Assembly: GCA_020740775.1 (NCBI GenBank)
Contig: JAHEWK010000012.1
Span: forward strand, 2,232,001 to 2,296,000
Length of the DNA stretch: 64,000 nucleotides
Origin: Ilyonectria destructans
Taxonomy: Eukaryota > Ascomycota > Sordariomycetes > Hypocreales > Nectriaceae
Reading direction: 5' to 3'
Of this stretch, positions 1 to 11,312 are shown piece by piece. Each line of letters starts with the position of its first letter. The first letter of the stretch is position 1. The translations under genes and the position numbers were made by a program. The notes below the pieces were generated by a model. That model saw nothing but the letters and a program-made list of their open reading frames with translations. It did not search any database and was not told the origin of the DNA.

Positions 1-339
1 CAAGCCTCCTCCCTTGGGACTCGAGCCTCCTCCATGCCCTCCTAAGGCCACTCCATGTGGTTGACTCGCGTGGTGCAAACACTGTTTCTGCCCTACTGCG
101 ATGGCTGCCGCCTTGTCTGTTGTGCGTGCGTGTGTGTGGCTCTGTGCGACATATGTGTGTGTCGGCACCTATAATGTGTGTATGACTCGAGTTTGTTCTT
201 TGTCGTAGAAGGACGTTGAGACAAAATAGCGCGTCCCCACATCCCGTTGTCACCTAGTAAGATGTTTAAGAGCGCAATATAGCAGGAAAGGTTACTCTCT
301 AGTATCCTCACAGTACTTATTATTTCAGTAATTCTTACA
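1..339. other. 3' flank of AAA ATPase gene, no gene seen
   Basis: I see no supported gene here. Positions about 119-185 are rich in TG dinucleotides (low complexity). The rest is presumably the 3' untranslated and terminator region of the AAA ATPase gene that ends at 340 on the minus strand. Confidence 0.5.
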
Positions 340-2922
340 CTATCGACACTTTCTCTGCTGGCTTTCAAACTTCTGAATCTCCAGCAAAGATTCCCTTGTC
401 ACGGATGGTCTCGTCCTGCTGAGAGCTATTTTGAAGTGAGACATAGTCATCATCCTCCTGGGTACTTCGTCCATATTCTCCCCCGGCCCTTTCCTCTTAG
501 CAACGTCTATTTCTCTCTGTGCCGCCATAGCAGCTTGAATGCAGAGTGTGCGGATATCGGATCCGGAGAATCCCTTTGTTCCTGTGGCCGCAAGAGCGTC
601 GAGGTCCACATCCCCAACCTGCTCCTCTTTCAGATAAATGTCAAGAATAGCCCTCCTGTCTTCGCTAGACGGCATTCCCACGTGTAACATATGCGGCAAT
701 CGCCTGCAGATGGCGTCGTCAATGTCGCCAGGCCGGTTCGTCGCAACGAGCAAAAACGGGGGCTGGTTCTGCTTGCACAGTCCGTCCATTTCCATAAGGA
801 ACTGGCTCATGGCCTTCTTTGTCCAGTCTTTGTCGCCGGCTTGGCGTCGTGTGAACAGGGCATCGCCCTCATCAAGAAAAATGATGCTCGGGGCTAATTT
901 TGAGGCAAGAGAGAAGAGCGCTTTGATTCGCTTCTCCGTCTCGCCCACCCAACAAGACTGTATGTCGGCCGGTGTTGCGACGATGAGATTGGTATCGGCA
1001 GACTTGGAAACAACGCGGGCCAGGTGTGTCTTGCCCGTGCCGGGTGGGCCATACAAGATTGCGCCGTTGACGGATTCTTGGGCCAGAAGACCGTACGACT
1101 TATGGACCCGTAGCGATAAGAGCTGCTCCAAGCTGTCAAAAAGGTCGCCGTCTACCCGTATGCTCTGTGTTGCGGCTGTGAGTGAATCTACCCATATGTG
1201 AAGTGGCGGTTAGTTCTCTTCAGGTTACACAAGCACAACCGTAGGTGGCTACTCACCCATGTCTATGACGCAGTCGAAGAATTCCTTTTCATCATCGGAA
1301 CATTGGGGAGAGATACTGTCGAGGAGGAGGAGTCTCTTGGATTTCATGTCGTCCTTGCTGTCCTCTAATGCACTTTCATCGTCGTTGGACTCGTTAAAGA
1401 TGGCCATGTTTCGTGATGTTCGTGCTAGAACCTCTGTAATATCACCTAGTGCTAGGGTTGACGTGCGACGAGCGCGAGTGCAGATCTGTCGAATGACTCT
1501 TGCGGCCATGGCGTCGTCCCAGTCTTCAACGGTCTGCTGTAACTCAGCCGTTCCGGATATCGGCCATTCAGTCTGTGGCAAGAAGATGTCCCTAGTGATC
1601 TCGGGTTCGAGGGTGTGGCGCAGCGCACGGCGGAGTTGTCGCCATCTTTCTAGCGGCCTGGCGTGTTCAATATTCCGCCGAATAGCTTCAACAGACCGTT
1701 TGGTGCGCCGCGGTGAGATGTTGACTATTTTCGAAGAATTCAGGTACAACCCTTCCCAGACCCTGTCCATGACAAATGTTCGCTGTTTGTACTCGGCAGT
1801 GCTGTTAGAAACTGCGGTGGCAAGAATGAGGATTGGGAAACCCTCGCTGCGCCTGGCTTTGACTACTTCATAGAAGCGTGAGAATGGCGTGGCTTGCTCG
1901 TATCCCTCGATGTCCCGTAGCAGTACGATAACTGGATGGCGTTTTTCTAGCTCGGCATCCGCTGCCACGCCAACTACCGTCTCTGCCCTTTTGGTTCTTG
2001 AGCCTGCAACGATTGTCTCAACCGCGTTTCGAACCTCGTCCGTGTAGCTGGCATGCCTATCGAAATACTTGGTGACAAAGCGATGAGGACTTGACAGATA
2101 TTTCTCAGGAGAGACATTATCCGCTGTATGGGACCAGAAGTCGTGGCAAACGTCCTCAAGATCCTCGCGGTTGACGGACACCAGGTCCGCATCAAAGTCT
2201 CGAGCAAGGCGGTGGGCCACGGCATCCAAGAAATCTAGGGTACCCTTCCTCGGGGACTGCAACAAGAAGGCGGCGGTGTCAACCCAAGCGCCGGAGGGGG
2301 GATTCGATTTGTTGGTGAGTTGCATTCCTGAAAATACCTGGTCCTGGACCTCATCGTAAATGCTCTGGTGGATTTCGTAATCCATCGGGGTGGCCTTATC
2401 ATCTGATGTGCCTGTGTTAGGGGCGATTTCGGCTTCCTTGACATCTGGGTCAAATACACCCAAAGGTGAAGGAGAGGCACGAAAAGTCTCCGAAAGCATC
2501 ACGTTATTCTCGAGGAACCATCTTGGGAGGACCAGTTTGGGAGGCTCTGGCTCTGGCGTAGCTTCGTCTTCTGACTCGACAAGCTCAGTTCCCTCGTTGG
2601 GAGTCTCGGAACTTCCTGTGGGCTCGGAACCTGGTGTAGTTCCATCTTGTAAGACCGGGTGCGTGTCTTCTCGCTCTCTAGCCTCTGACGAATCGTCAAA
2701 CTCGACTGATATTGCGACTGCTGTGGTGGTCGAATCATCTCTCTGCGTCGAGGGCTCCGGTACGACAACTCCTCCGGCGGGTTGGGTACAGTTCAAAGCT
2801 GGCTCGTCGGGAGAGGTGGCCATCTCCGAAGCCGGAGGTGTAGGCAGGCTGTTGGCGGGAGAGTCTTGTGGCGACATTATGGATGTTGGGTCTGAGCAAA
2901 AAGAGTCACAGCAAGGAGGCAT
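340..2922 (-). CDS. AAA-type ATPase with long N-terminal region
   Basis: Two exons: 2922..1257 and 1187..340. The 69-bp intron (GTGAGT...TAG) splits the codon after Met555, giving 837 aa. The C-terminal third is an AAA module: Walker A GPPGTGKT at about residues 602-609, Walker B IIFLDEGDAL at about 660, and a sensor-1-like LVATNRPGDIDD followed by an arginine-rich CRRL. The C-terminal RESLLEIQKFE resembles the tail of Msp1/ATAD1-like AAA proteins. The first 550 residues are acidic and Pro/Ser/Thr-rich at the start and have no domain I recognise. The family uses ATP to unfold or extract protein substrates; the substrate and location here are unknown. The gene is divergent from the HET gene. 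The acidic Walker B reads DEGD rather than the commoner DEID/DEAD, but Asp and Glu are kept, so activity is plausible. Confidence 0.88.
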
Positions 2923-3490
2923 AGACGTAGGATAGACTGGCTAATAAGGGCAGAAAATAAGGACTTCTGTCGATGTAAACAGTTCGATACCTACAGGGCC
3001 TATTGTTCATCAATACATTTCTGGAGCTTCGGTAAGACCTAATGTTGGAATAACTGGGTATGCAATAGGCTACTGCATCAGGCTAAACCGCGATTAGGCA
3101 AAGTGCGGGAGGTAACCAACAGGTAGTGCCACGTCGTCCTCGGCTACACTGCAATTGCTGCAGAACTAGCGATTATTTGGCCAATAGAGCTTGAGCGTAA
3201 AAAAGGCTAAGCCTCAGTTGCCTCTCGGCGTACTGATACACCGTGTGGCTTGGCGCTTTTCTGCCCAACAACCCCTGTTAATCGTTCAAATCATTCAAGC
3301 GCAGGGGCATCCAGCCCGGCTGTGCCTTCAGCCCCCAGAAGTCCATAGCTCCATTAATTCGTTGTAGTCCAGGCCACCACCAAGAGTTAACTACTCCGCG
3401 AAGGGCCTCTTTCGACATGAAGCCCTCCCACGCACCCTTCAAACCCTCCAACACGTTCGACCTTGGGTGTCATCTGCACCAGTGGCCCTC
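2923..3490. promoter_or_regulatory. divergent promoter between AAA ATPase and HET genes
   Basis: A 568-bp intergenic stretch lies between two divergent start codons. I see no further gene. An ATG at 3417 is out of frame with the HET gene and would give only a short upstream reading frame. Confidence 0.5.
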
Positions 3491-5770
3491 ATGAATTCGA
3501 GTTTCCCCTACAAGCCGCTCTCAAAGGACGGCGAGGAGATTCGCCTCCTCACATTATCACCAATTCGCCTAGCATTCAAGCGCGAAGGTGAGGATGACTC
3601 CGCCGCCGAACCTCTCATTGAGTGTCAACTCGACCACTACTCCCTGAAAGATTACTTCCCTCCGTATAAGTCTTGGCTTGATAGAACCACCTGCGATTTG
3701 AAGCTGCGGCCGAGGAAGTGGAATGCCTACGTTCAGGGATGGGCCGAGAGAAACGCACCAACCAGCGCTGAACAAGAGACCTGGGCGAAGACGGCCCGCA
3801 ATCGTTTCCGATGGGGCGACTATTGGGCCCTGAGCTACGTTTGGGGCGACCCATCCAAGAGACAACCGATCCTGCTGAACGGAGCTCAGTTTTCTGTCAC
3901 GCAGAACTTGTATCAGGCATTACGCCGGCTGGCTGAGGAACCGCAACACGTCATCGACGGGGCAAAGCTATGGGTCGATGCGATTTGTATCAACCAGGCC
4001 GACTTGCCCGAGAGAGAAAGCGAGGTCGCTAGAATGGGTGACATCTACTCCCTCGCCCGCGGCGTCGACGTTTGGCTCGGCCTGCCCCTCTCAGAGGATC
4101 AAGGCCGAGCTATCCAGGCGTGGCAGGAGCTCTATAGCACCAACGGTGACAAGGGACCGGAGGGACTCCTACGGACCAATGTCGGTGCTGGTGGTGACAT
4201 CATTCACTCCGTCGTACGGCTCTCGTTTGAACCGTATTGGGAGCGTGTTTGGGTTATCCAAGAGCTTGCTTTGGCATCTCGCGACTCCCTCTTCTTTTAC
4301 GGCGAAGCCAGGCTCAGTTTGGACGAGATGTACAGCATGATCCGCTTTGCCGGCCTGTACGGCAACTGGGACGGGCACTATGCTTCGGGAAACGCCACCC
4401 ATGTATCCTATTCTCTATCTGCCATCGCATCACTTCGCAGAGCTTCTGAACTCGTTACCCGTGCAATTCTTCCGGTCGCTTCACAACCAGATTCGTCGGT
4501 AGAAAAAACGGATCCGCTGGTTGATTGCCGGGAACTGCTGGCTCTTATGGCTGGCGGTAAAGCCACTGATCTACGAGACAAAGCGTACGGTATCAGGGCC
4601 CTCATGCCCAGCGGTGTCTCTGCTCGCATCTTGCCAGATTACTCCGCGACGAAGGAGGCTGTCTGGAGCAGGTTCACCAAGGCCATCATCGAGGAAAGTG
4701 AAAACCTCAACATATTGGCGTCGACGAAGCTCGCAGTGTCCGACTCTCTGCCCTCTTGGGTGCTCAACCTCGACTCACCCCGGGATAGTGGCTTCAGAGA
4801 CTGCTGCGCCAGCGGATTCATTAATGCTCGCTTTCGATTCTCTGAAAATTGCATGATTCTCCACTGTCAAGGCCTGCGTGTTGATACAATCACGTCAATT
4901 GGTGCGCCGCCTAAGCTAGATAATAAGCTGAACAAAGGAAGTACTGTCAAATTCGACTTTCCAGAGATTCTACGGCAGTCAGTCGAGTCTGAGAACCGGG
5001 AGCACGTCGATATCGATGACGATACCCGACTCATCATGCTAAAGGTCTTGATGGGCGACCCGTCCCTCACACTCGATGACCTTGATGGGCCTACAATATT
5101 TGACTTTCCCATAATTGACTTCATGTCTATTATGGAGAAGCTGAACTCGAGTCTTATCATGGGTGACGGAAATGAAGAGTACCAAGGAAATTATCTGAGG
5201 CAGAAAATCCTAGATGCACATGGGATGGAGGATATAGCAACACCGACAGGCTCCTCTTCAGATGATGGGCACGAAAGGGAGTTGGATAAAGACTACCCTC
5301 ATGAATTCGAGGAACATGACATCACGCCTGAAGAAGCAGCGCAAGAGTGGCTGGCTTACACCGTGGAGTACTGGCGACACCTGGCCATGTTCTCAATGTG
5401 GAGGCGAGCAAACGCAGGTTTCAAGGTTGGCGATTATGAGCTGGCAGACTTTTTCCACTGGTCCTCAAACCGGCCCCCTCGGGATAAGGAAAGCTTTGCT
5501 GGACTGGTCGAACGCGCCGGCCTCGTCAGCAGTCCTCGGACGCTGGTCATGACGGAGGAGGGCCAACTGGGTCTGGCCTCTGCCCCGGTCCAACCAAGAG
5601 ATGGTATTTACGTTGTTATGGGATGTGACTGGCCTCTGGTAATGCGGGCTAGACCAGGCGGCTTGGAAATTGTAGGAAATTGCTTTATCAATAGCTTGAT
5701 GCAAGGCGATGCAGTTTTAGAGCTGCCAGCCAAGGATTGGGATAGTATCGACTGGCTAACAATATGTTAG
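3491..5770 (+). CDS. HET-domain (heterokaryon incompatibility) protein
   Basis: Single exon, 759 aa, starting at the ATG at 3491; the same frame is open upstream only through a GTG. Residues about 112-260 hold the HET domain: YWALSYVWGD, then KLWVDAICINQ and MGDIYSLARGVDVWLG, followed by WERVWVIQELALA. These are the three conserved blocks of the family. HET proteins take part in non-self recognition and regulated cell death after hyphal fusion, and many filamentous ascomycetes carry dozens. The C-terminal half (about 400-759) has no domain I recognise and contains an acidic stretch near 590-610. The partner or allelic trigger cannot be read from the sequence. I see no frameshift or stop, so the gene looks intact. 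Confidence 0.93.
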   Translation: MNSSFPYKPLSKDGEEIRLLTLSPIRLAFKREGEDDSAAEPLIECQLDHYSLKDYFPPYKSWLDRTTCDLKLRPRKWNAYVQGWAERNAPTSAEQETWAKTARNRFRWGDYWALSYVWGDPSKRQPILLNGAQFSVTQNLYQALRRLAEEPQHVIDGAKLWVDAICINQADLPERESEVARMGDIYSLARGVDVWLGLPLSEDQGRAIQAWQELYSTNGDKGPEGLLRTNVGAGGDIIHSVVRLSFEPYWERVWVIQELALASRDSLFFYGEARLSLDEMYSMIRFAGLYGNWDGHYASGNATHVSYSLSAIASLRRASELVTRAILPVASQPDSSVEKTDPLVDCRELLALMAGGKATDLRDKAYGIRALMPSGVSARILPDYSATKEAVWSRFTKAIIEESENLNILASTKLAVSDSLPSWVLNLDSPRDSGFRDCCASGFINARFRFSENCMILHCQGLRVDTITSIGAPPKLDNKLNKGSTVKFDFPEILRQSVESENREHVDIDDDTRLIMLKVLMGDPSLTLDDLDGPTIFDFPIIDFMSIMEKLNSSLIMGDGNEEYQGNYLRQKILDAHGMEDIATPTGSSSDDGHERELDKDYPHEFEEHDITPEEAAQEWLAYTVEYWRHLAMFSMWRRANAGFKVGDYELADFFHWSSNRPPRDKESFAGLVERAGLVSSPRTLVMTEEGQLGLASAPVQPRDGIYVVMGCDWPLVMRARPGGLEIVGNCFINSLMQGDAVLELPAKDWDSIDWLTIC

Positions 5771-6344
5771 TTATTCAGTTATAGTAACGTATGTGATAAG
5801 CAATGAGACGCTGACCGCTTTCTTCAATCTGGATGATCTGGAATCTTAGATGAGGTGGTAAATGGCGCGTCGCACAAACCATGCGGCTGGCCATGGAAAA
5901 AGAACACAAGGGCGTCACAGAGATACTGGCCAACCAATGACGGATAATTGGAAACCTGCCCAGCCACTGAGTGCCACTTGAGTCCAAATGAGTGGGACTT
6001 TGTGCTCGCTCATTTCTTCGCTAATCCCCTCACCGATAGTCTGAGAAGGCGTACATACGACGTGTCTGTTTTCAGGCAGGGAGAGGGCATGATTCGTCTT
6101 GTGTGACAATGTGGCGTCTGCAATAACCAAAGCGCCTGGCTCATTGGGTTATACGCTGTCAATTCATCCAACCTTCCCCAGTCCGCCCGTCGACAATCAG
6201 CCTACCCTAGACCCTTGCTGCCGATCTTTTCGGTGTGTGTCGGAACCCCCCCTGTGGACTATTGAGCAGACGGCCCTTCATCCATCATTGATCAACACAG
6301 GACTTGTTTGACATCCAAAATCTTGTGTCAGACACCTTTCCAGC
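5771..6344. other. intergenic, no gene seen
   Basis: This stretch is the 3' end of the HET gene plus the promoter of the DUF6604 gene. I see only short overlapping frames without family resemblance. Confidence 0.5.
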
Positions 6345-8975
6345 ATGTTGCCCATCAGTTTCCTCTCAACCTATCAGAAGTACAAGAGGGACACAGACGT
6401 CGTGGCTACATGGCTTGTCGCAACGGCCAAGCAACGTGGATACGAGAGCCCTCTCACCACGCCGGTTCCCCTAAGCGCGGCCACTAAGACAGGATCAGCG
6501 CCTCCGCCCAGTCGCTTAAAGGGCAAGGCGCGCAAAGCAGCTAAGGAGCAACAGCGGCAGCAGGCTACTCCGTCGAGTAAAGACGCGAAGGATCCGTCGT
6601 TGAATGTGAAGCATGTGCTTGCCATCCGAGACTTTGTGCCGCTGGCCGAGTTCATCGCCGATCAGGTGAGAACGACCCAGATGGAAGTCGACGATGGCCC
6701 TGCAATCCCACCCTTCCTGATGACGGCCCTGGAGCGTACGATTCGTGTGCGCAAGAGCTTCTCAGCGCGTCTCAGCGAGGTCGAACAGCATCGCAACGAC
6801 CAGGCAGACGCCACGCACACGCATTTTGTCAGCGTGTTGGAGAAGGTCTGCTTTGTCTTGCATAAATGTATTGCTGGGCGTGGTGATGCCCTCCAGACAG
6901 CACCTCGCGATGACGCTTCTCAGGCTGTCCGCGATGGGTCGACAAAAAGAGACAAGCCCCGAGGCTACAATATCTTTGACTTGTTGCAAGTGTTTGAGCC
7001 ATCCGACGACGTTTCAACCGAGCCTGACGTTGTGGATCCTGCCCCGTCCTCGCTTTCTGCCGACGTCAAGTACACGGCTGAATATAGCGAACACTCGGAG
7101 CCCGAGGCCATATTCGCCTTCACAGCCCTGCTCAAAGACCTGTTCAGCCTTCGCGAAGAGATCCGCGACTTGTGGCAAGACTATTCCAGCGGCAAGCTCG
7201 ACTTGGCTGCTACTGCGGTTAGTGTGAATATTGCCCTGGAGCTCGCGCGCGGCATGGAAGAGGAGGTGACACCGTTGCTGGTGAAGTACGGGGGCGCCAT
7301 CACCCTGCTGCCCAAAATCTTCGACGCCGTCTGCCAATCCCTGGGTCTCGATCCCAACGAGAAGGAGCTGCCTTCTGACGACATGAACTTGGCGTGCTAT
7401 GACATTGGTGCTTCGTTCCTGTGGAATGTCGCCAGCTTGCTTGATGCTATTCGCGTGTCGGCGCCAGACGGCTCGCAAGGGATGCCTCGTTACACTGGCA
7501 GCTTCGGGTGGTTTGACCCGCAAACTGCAAATCTGGAGACGACGAGCAATCGCGAGCGCTGGGCCCAGGACAAGGCAGCGGTGCTGGAAGTTGTGCCCGA
7601 TCTCAACATGCTCTACGAGCTCAAGGGCATTCAGATACACGACGACCTGGCTCGCGGCTTCCGAACCATGTTCAGAACGCAGTATGTGCCCATATGGCTG
7701 TGCTTTGCGGTCCAAAACTATATCGACACGCTGCGCTTCTTGGGACCTAATGTCAAGAAGACACTGGCCGAGTTTTACAATTTTAACGAGTCCGTTGTCG
7801 ACCTGCTCGACCGCGCAGCCACGGTAGAGCATAGTAGCGATGTGGACCAGGAACTCGAAGACGTGCGAAGTATAGCTACTGTCAGGAAGAACGGCGTCGA
7901 CATCTTTACGGTTTTCCGCACAGCTCTGTGCCGCGGTAGTGGTTACGAGAGCGAAAACGGGACATCGTCCTTTCTGTTGCACAACCCAGTCTTTTGCGGC
8001 ATGTGGATTCATTACGTGCGTGTCAGGATGCATAAGGCGGGCGTCATCTATGCCGCCACGCCTGGCGCCGTCTTACACAGTGTCCAGCTGTATACGGCGG
8101 TGCAGCAGCAACAACAACAGCAACAGGACTCAGTTCCGGTACAGGAATGGCCAGACATCGACAGCATCCTTGCCATACAAGGACCTCAGGCCTTCTTTAT
8201 CGGGCTGAAGCCACCAACGTCGCTCCAGGCACATTTCAAGAACTACTCCATGAGCAGAGGCATATCGCCCGCCAACTGGCTCGCGGTTACAAAGCGACGC
8301 AAGGGCAAGAAGGGTAAGACGCCCGTGTTGACCTCGAAAGCGGGTATCCGTCAACTTGAGTTCAGTGCTCCTGCCTCAATGTGGTGTGCCTTGCGGATGG
8401 AAAAGAATATCGTGGCCGACCCGGCAAAGGCGGCTTCGACTGCCGGGGTGGTGGAAGAGATCTTGAACGCGAGTGGCTGGTTCGATGCGGGTGAGGAAGA
8501 AGGAGAAGCGAAGGATGATGAAGTTGAGAAGAATGAAGCTGCCGGCATTGATGAGTCTCAGGCTGAAGTTGCAGCACATGGAAAAACTAGGGCCAAGACC
8601 AAGACGATGTCGAAACTCACCGCATCACAGCTCGTGCGCCAATTTTCCCAAGTCATCCAGGCCGAGATCCCAGACCTCACCTTCAACTACTTCGCCCTTC
8701 ATGAGACGGCTCAAAGGCTGCTTGAGGAGTTGCAGGAGCGGGCAGACGACGTTGGTCTGCCGCAGGTTCCAAACCACCAGACCGACGTTGCCGACTTCGC
8801 GGGCCTGATATTCGCCACAGCGGCTGGAGAGTTGATGCCGGAGTCGGGGCAGAGGGAGGAGGTCATGGGCAGGGTGGCCGACGTGATGCGAGAGTCTTTG
8901 ACGGAAGAGCTGGATGGGATTGTCATCTCCCCGGGGAGCGTTGCTCGGATGTTGACGAGTAAGCTGACTCTATAG
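6345..8975 (+). CDS. DUF6604-type fungal protein of unknown function
   Basis: Single exon, 876 aa, starting at ATG 6345. The N-terminus (FLSTYQKYKRDTDVVATWLVATAKQ) matches the conserved opening of fungal DUF6604 proteins, in which a YK-D-T-WL-A pattern recurs. Residues about 55-80 are Lys/Gln-rich linker. The middle is largely alpha-helical by composition. A polyglutamine run of eight residues (586-593) is encoded by mixed CAG/CAA codons at about 8101-8127. An acidic Glu/Asp-rich segment follows near 715-735. I see no catalytic motif, signal peptide or membrane segment. Homologues are common in Sordariomycetes and Leotiomycetes but have no assigned role that I know of. The antisense strand carries a 339-codon open frame (7014-8033) that I regard as a shadow. 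Confidence 0.85.
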   Translation: MLPISFLSTYQKYKRDTDVVATWLVATAKQRGYESPLTTPVPLSAATKTGSAPPPSRLKGKARKAAKEQQRQQATPSSKDAKDPSLNVKHVLAIRDFVPLAEFIADQVRTTQMEVDDGPAIPPFLMTALERTIRVRKSFSARLSEVEQHRNDQADATHTHFVSVLEKVCFVLHKCIAGRGDALQTAPRDDASQAVRDGSTKRDKPRGYNIFDLLQVFEPSDDVSTEPDVVDPAPSSLSADVKYTAEYSEHSEPEAIFAFTALLKDLFSLREEIRDLWQDYSSGKLDLAATAVSVNIALELARGMEEEVTPLLVKYGGAITLLPKIFDAVCQSLGLDPNEKELPSDDMNLACYDIGASFLWNVASLLDAIRVSAPDGSQGMPRYTGSFGWFDPQTANLETTSNRERWAQDKAAVLEVVPDLNMLYELKGIQIHDDLARGFRTMFRTQYVPIWLCFAVQNYIDTLRFLGPNVKKTLAEFYNFNESVVDLLDRAATVEHSSDVDQELEDVRSIATVRKNGVDIFTVFRTALCRGSGYESENGTSSFLLHNPVFCGMWIHYVRVRMHKAGVIYAATPGAVLHSVQLYTAVQQQQQQQQDSVPVQEWPDIDSILAIQGPQAFFIGLKPPTSLQAHFKNYSMSRGISPANWLAVTKRRKGKKGKTPVLTSKAGIRQLEFSAPASMWCALRMEKNIVADPAKAASTAGVVEEILNASGWFDAGEEEGEAKDDEVEKNEAAGIDESQAEVAAHGKTRAKTKTMSKLTASQLVRQFSQVIQAEIPDLTFNYFALHETAQRLLEELQERADDVGLPQVPNHQTDVADFAGLIFATAAGELMPESGQREEVMGRVADVMRESLTEELDGIVISPGSVARMLTSKLTL

Positions 8976-9394
8976 TCTCAGTAAATGATGAAAGTAGAAG
9001 GGATATAAGATTCAGTAGTTGGTGAAACTGGTATTAATAAAACAGTTGTCAGTCTGCACATCGATTTTGTGCTCGGCCAGGGACCACGTAAGCGCGACGT
9101 CGATATTATCAAGCCGAGAAAAGAAGAGCTATCGAGTCGATGCTAGATCGATGTGAACTTACTGTATAACATACCGGTCGTTTGCTCCGTTGTTGGCTGG
9201 TCAGCTCCAGGCTGGAGAGTTATAAGCTAAAGCCATTTGCTCTTGATGAGCAAGATTGGTAATGAGAACAGCCTTCTTCATGCTCCGAGATGGGCCGTGG
9301 CTCGACTGGGATTGACAGTATGGTAATAACTTGCCCTAAGCACCTCTTATCCGGCGTAGATAGCTGTGCCGCATGGCGTTCTAATTCCTCATAA
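8976..9394. other. intergenic, no gene seen
   Basis: Only short frames without family resemblance. It lies between the DUF6604 gene and the cutinase relic. Confidence 0.45.
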
Positions 9395-9875
9395 GGAGCC
9401 GTTGTTAACCAACCAGTTGCCAACAACCTTCAGAAAGCATTCCGAAGCAAGATTGCGAAATCCAAGGCGTCGACAATGCCGCCCTACTGTCGACCACTTT
9501 TCTTCCCGGAGGTATTGACGCCGCGGGCATCGCGCTGATGAGAATCATCCTTCAGGATGCCATTACCCAGTGCACCGATTCCAACATTGTTGTTGGGAGT
9601 GATTCGTGAGCAGAGCAGACGTCTAATTTCACTTTACAGTCACAATTAGAGTGCTGACAGGCACCGCTCTCAACCACAGAGTCATCGAAGACCTCTCCCT
9701 TTGGGGACACCCAATTCCCAGCTGACAACGGCCAAATCCCCAACTTCCCCGCGAACAAGGTTAAGATCTGCGCTACCAACCCCCAAACACTGTCTGTGAT
9801 GACAACTTGACCGTTGCTGTCCTTGCACCCCATCTTTCTTTTGGCCGTAGGGCTCCCGGAGCCGTCACTATATCC
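9395..9875 (+). pseudogene. cutinase-family pseudogene
   Basis: Pieces of a cutinase/acetylxylan-esterase-like serine esterase can be read in plus-strand order in different frames. First GAVVNQPVANNLQ. Then, after a shift near 9455, CEIQGVDNAALLSTTFLPGG and DAITQCTDSNIVVG, where the family has QGVGG and K/RCP-TQIVAGGYSQG. The stop after GSDS lies at the position of the catalytic-serine loop. Next come ADNGQIPNFPANKVKIC and, after another shift near 9792, APHLSFG, the counterpart of the catalytic-His segment AHLSYG. At least two frameshifts and an in-frame TGA destroy the gene. No signal-peptide exon is recognisable. An intact copy would be a secreted plant-cuticle or xylan esterase. The order of five conserved blocks makes the assignment fairly safe. 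Confidence 0.72.
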
Positions 9876-11207
9876 TCACAAAACGCAATAAATAAAATAA
9901 TAATACTAAAATACATATAATAACAGGCGTGCCATTCAATCCAGCTACAGAAAACAGAGCTTCTTTTTAAGCTGCTTGAGAAGTCAGGGGTTAGGTTACG
10001 TGACCAGTTGAATATCTAGCTAGGTAGCCGATTGATCCGATAGTTGGAAATGACAGGGGGGAAAAACACGGGACGATGCGGCCAACTGGCCCAATATGGT
10101 AAGGTGCGAAGTAGTATAAAGTGCCGACTTTGCCGGTTTGCAAGAATTTGGAAAGCCAATTGGTTTGAGTTGACCCACTCACTACACAAGGGACTTTTGC
10201 ACCGGCCATAGTGTGTCTGAACCTCGCATTCTAGAGCCCAAAGTGCTCGACATGGCGAGAAGTCAGCTGTCGCTGATCCGGCCAACAAGCTCAAAAAGGT
10301 AAGAAAGGAACTTGTGTTGGCGCCATACGGAGTAGGCCACGACCACATTTAGACTGCGGAACGTCTGTGATACTAGAAATACTACGTAGCAACTCCTGCC
10401 TTACTGTGAAGATAAAGGGACTTTTGTTCATCCACCTCGAGCAGGAAGGGACAAGCCAGTTTTCTTAGGAACTTATGCCATAACTAGTCGCACGTCGATC
10501 CGATGAAGATTGACACTGGGTCGTATTATTGGATGATATAACGGTATTATCAGAACCCTTATCAGCCCCGTTGCTAGTCAGGGGAGCCATTACATGTGGA
10601 TGGACCTTGGACTTTTGTCGTGTGATGCACATCAAGAGGATTGATTATATTTCCTTGGTAGGATCATGGGGGAGCAATATTGAATTGATAAAAAATGCCC
10701 GTCATTCACATTTCGAGAGCCAGAAGTTTATCCAGGTTAATCTCCATAGGGAATTATCTCTAACTGCATCGATAAGCTAGTTCATAATGCGGAACAATAT
10801 TCCTGCCTTGATTAAGACAGGATATGTATCAACAGTCTAGCAAGTTTTGGGCGGATAATCGGCCTAACATTTGAAATGTAATCAGTAGGCAAAGAAATAT
10901 CATGTAAAATCATAAACTCTTCCATACAAATATGTGAATAGCGTGCAATATCGCTACGTATACTTGGATGATTTACCGAAGGGGCAACTCGCCCATACAC
11001 CCTGTCGGGTCAAAACCTACTGCCCGAGATAGATATGGGAGCTGCCTGATGCGGCAGGTGTTAGCGGCTATGCGGCTGCGAACTAACAACTACGTGATCG
11101 CAACTGATAGATGATTCAATACCAGTCCAACTAGATACGGCCATCAGTTGCATGATTCCGTCTGTCCGAGAAGAGATGTACAGAACAAGTTTGTCCTGAC
11201 GATTTCA
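9876..11207. other. intergenic, no gene seen
   Basis: About 1.3 kb between the cutinase relic and the protease promoter, with an AT-rich part at about 9880-9930. I tried both strands and found only short, unsupported frames. Confidence 0.45.
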
Positions 11208-11216
11208 TATATAAAT
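11208..11216 (+). promoter_or_regulatory. TATA box of the aspartic protease gene
   Basis: TATATAAAT lies 97-105 bp upstream of the protease ATG at 11313, a usual distance for a highly expressed fungal secreted-enzyme gene. No competing ATG lies in the protease frame between it and the start. Confidence 0.5.
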
Positions 11217-11312
11217 GCAGTTTCTCGTTTCTAATTTTGCGACACTTTTCAATCTTGATCATCCTCTAAAGATTTCTCTATTGCCCACTGATCACCATCT
11301 CTTCTCAACGCA

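Noticed and set aside
638..1201. 187-codon plus-strand frame over the AAA ATPase
   Set aside because: Antisense to the ATP-binding core, which is clearly the real reading.
7014..8033. 339-codon open frame antisense to the DUF6604 gene
   Set aside because: A shadow of the sense coding frame; low-complexity composition and no domain.
9552..9833. 93-codon minus-strand frame with an ATG
   Set aside because: The opposite strand reads conserved cutinase blocks, so this is antisense to the relic.
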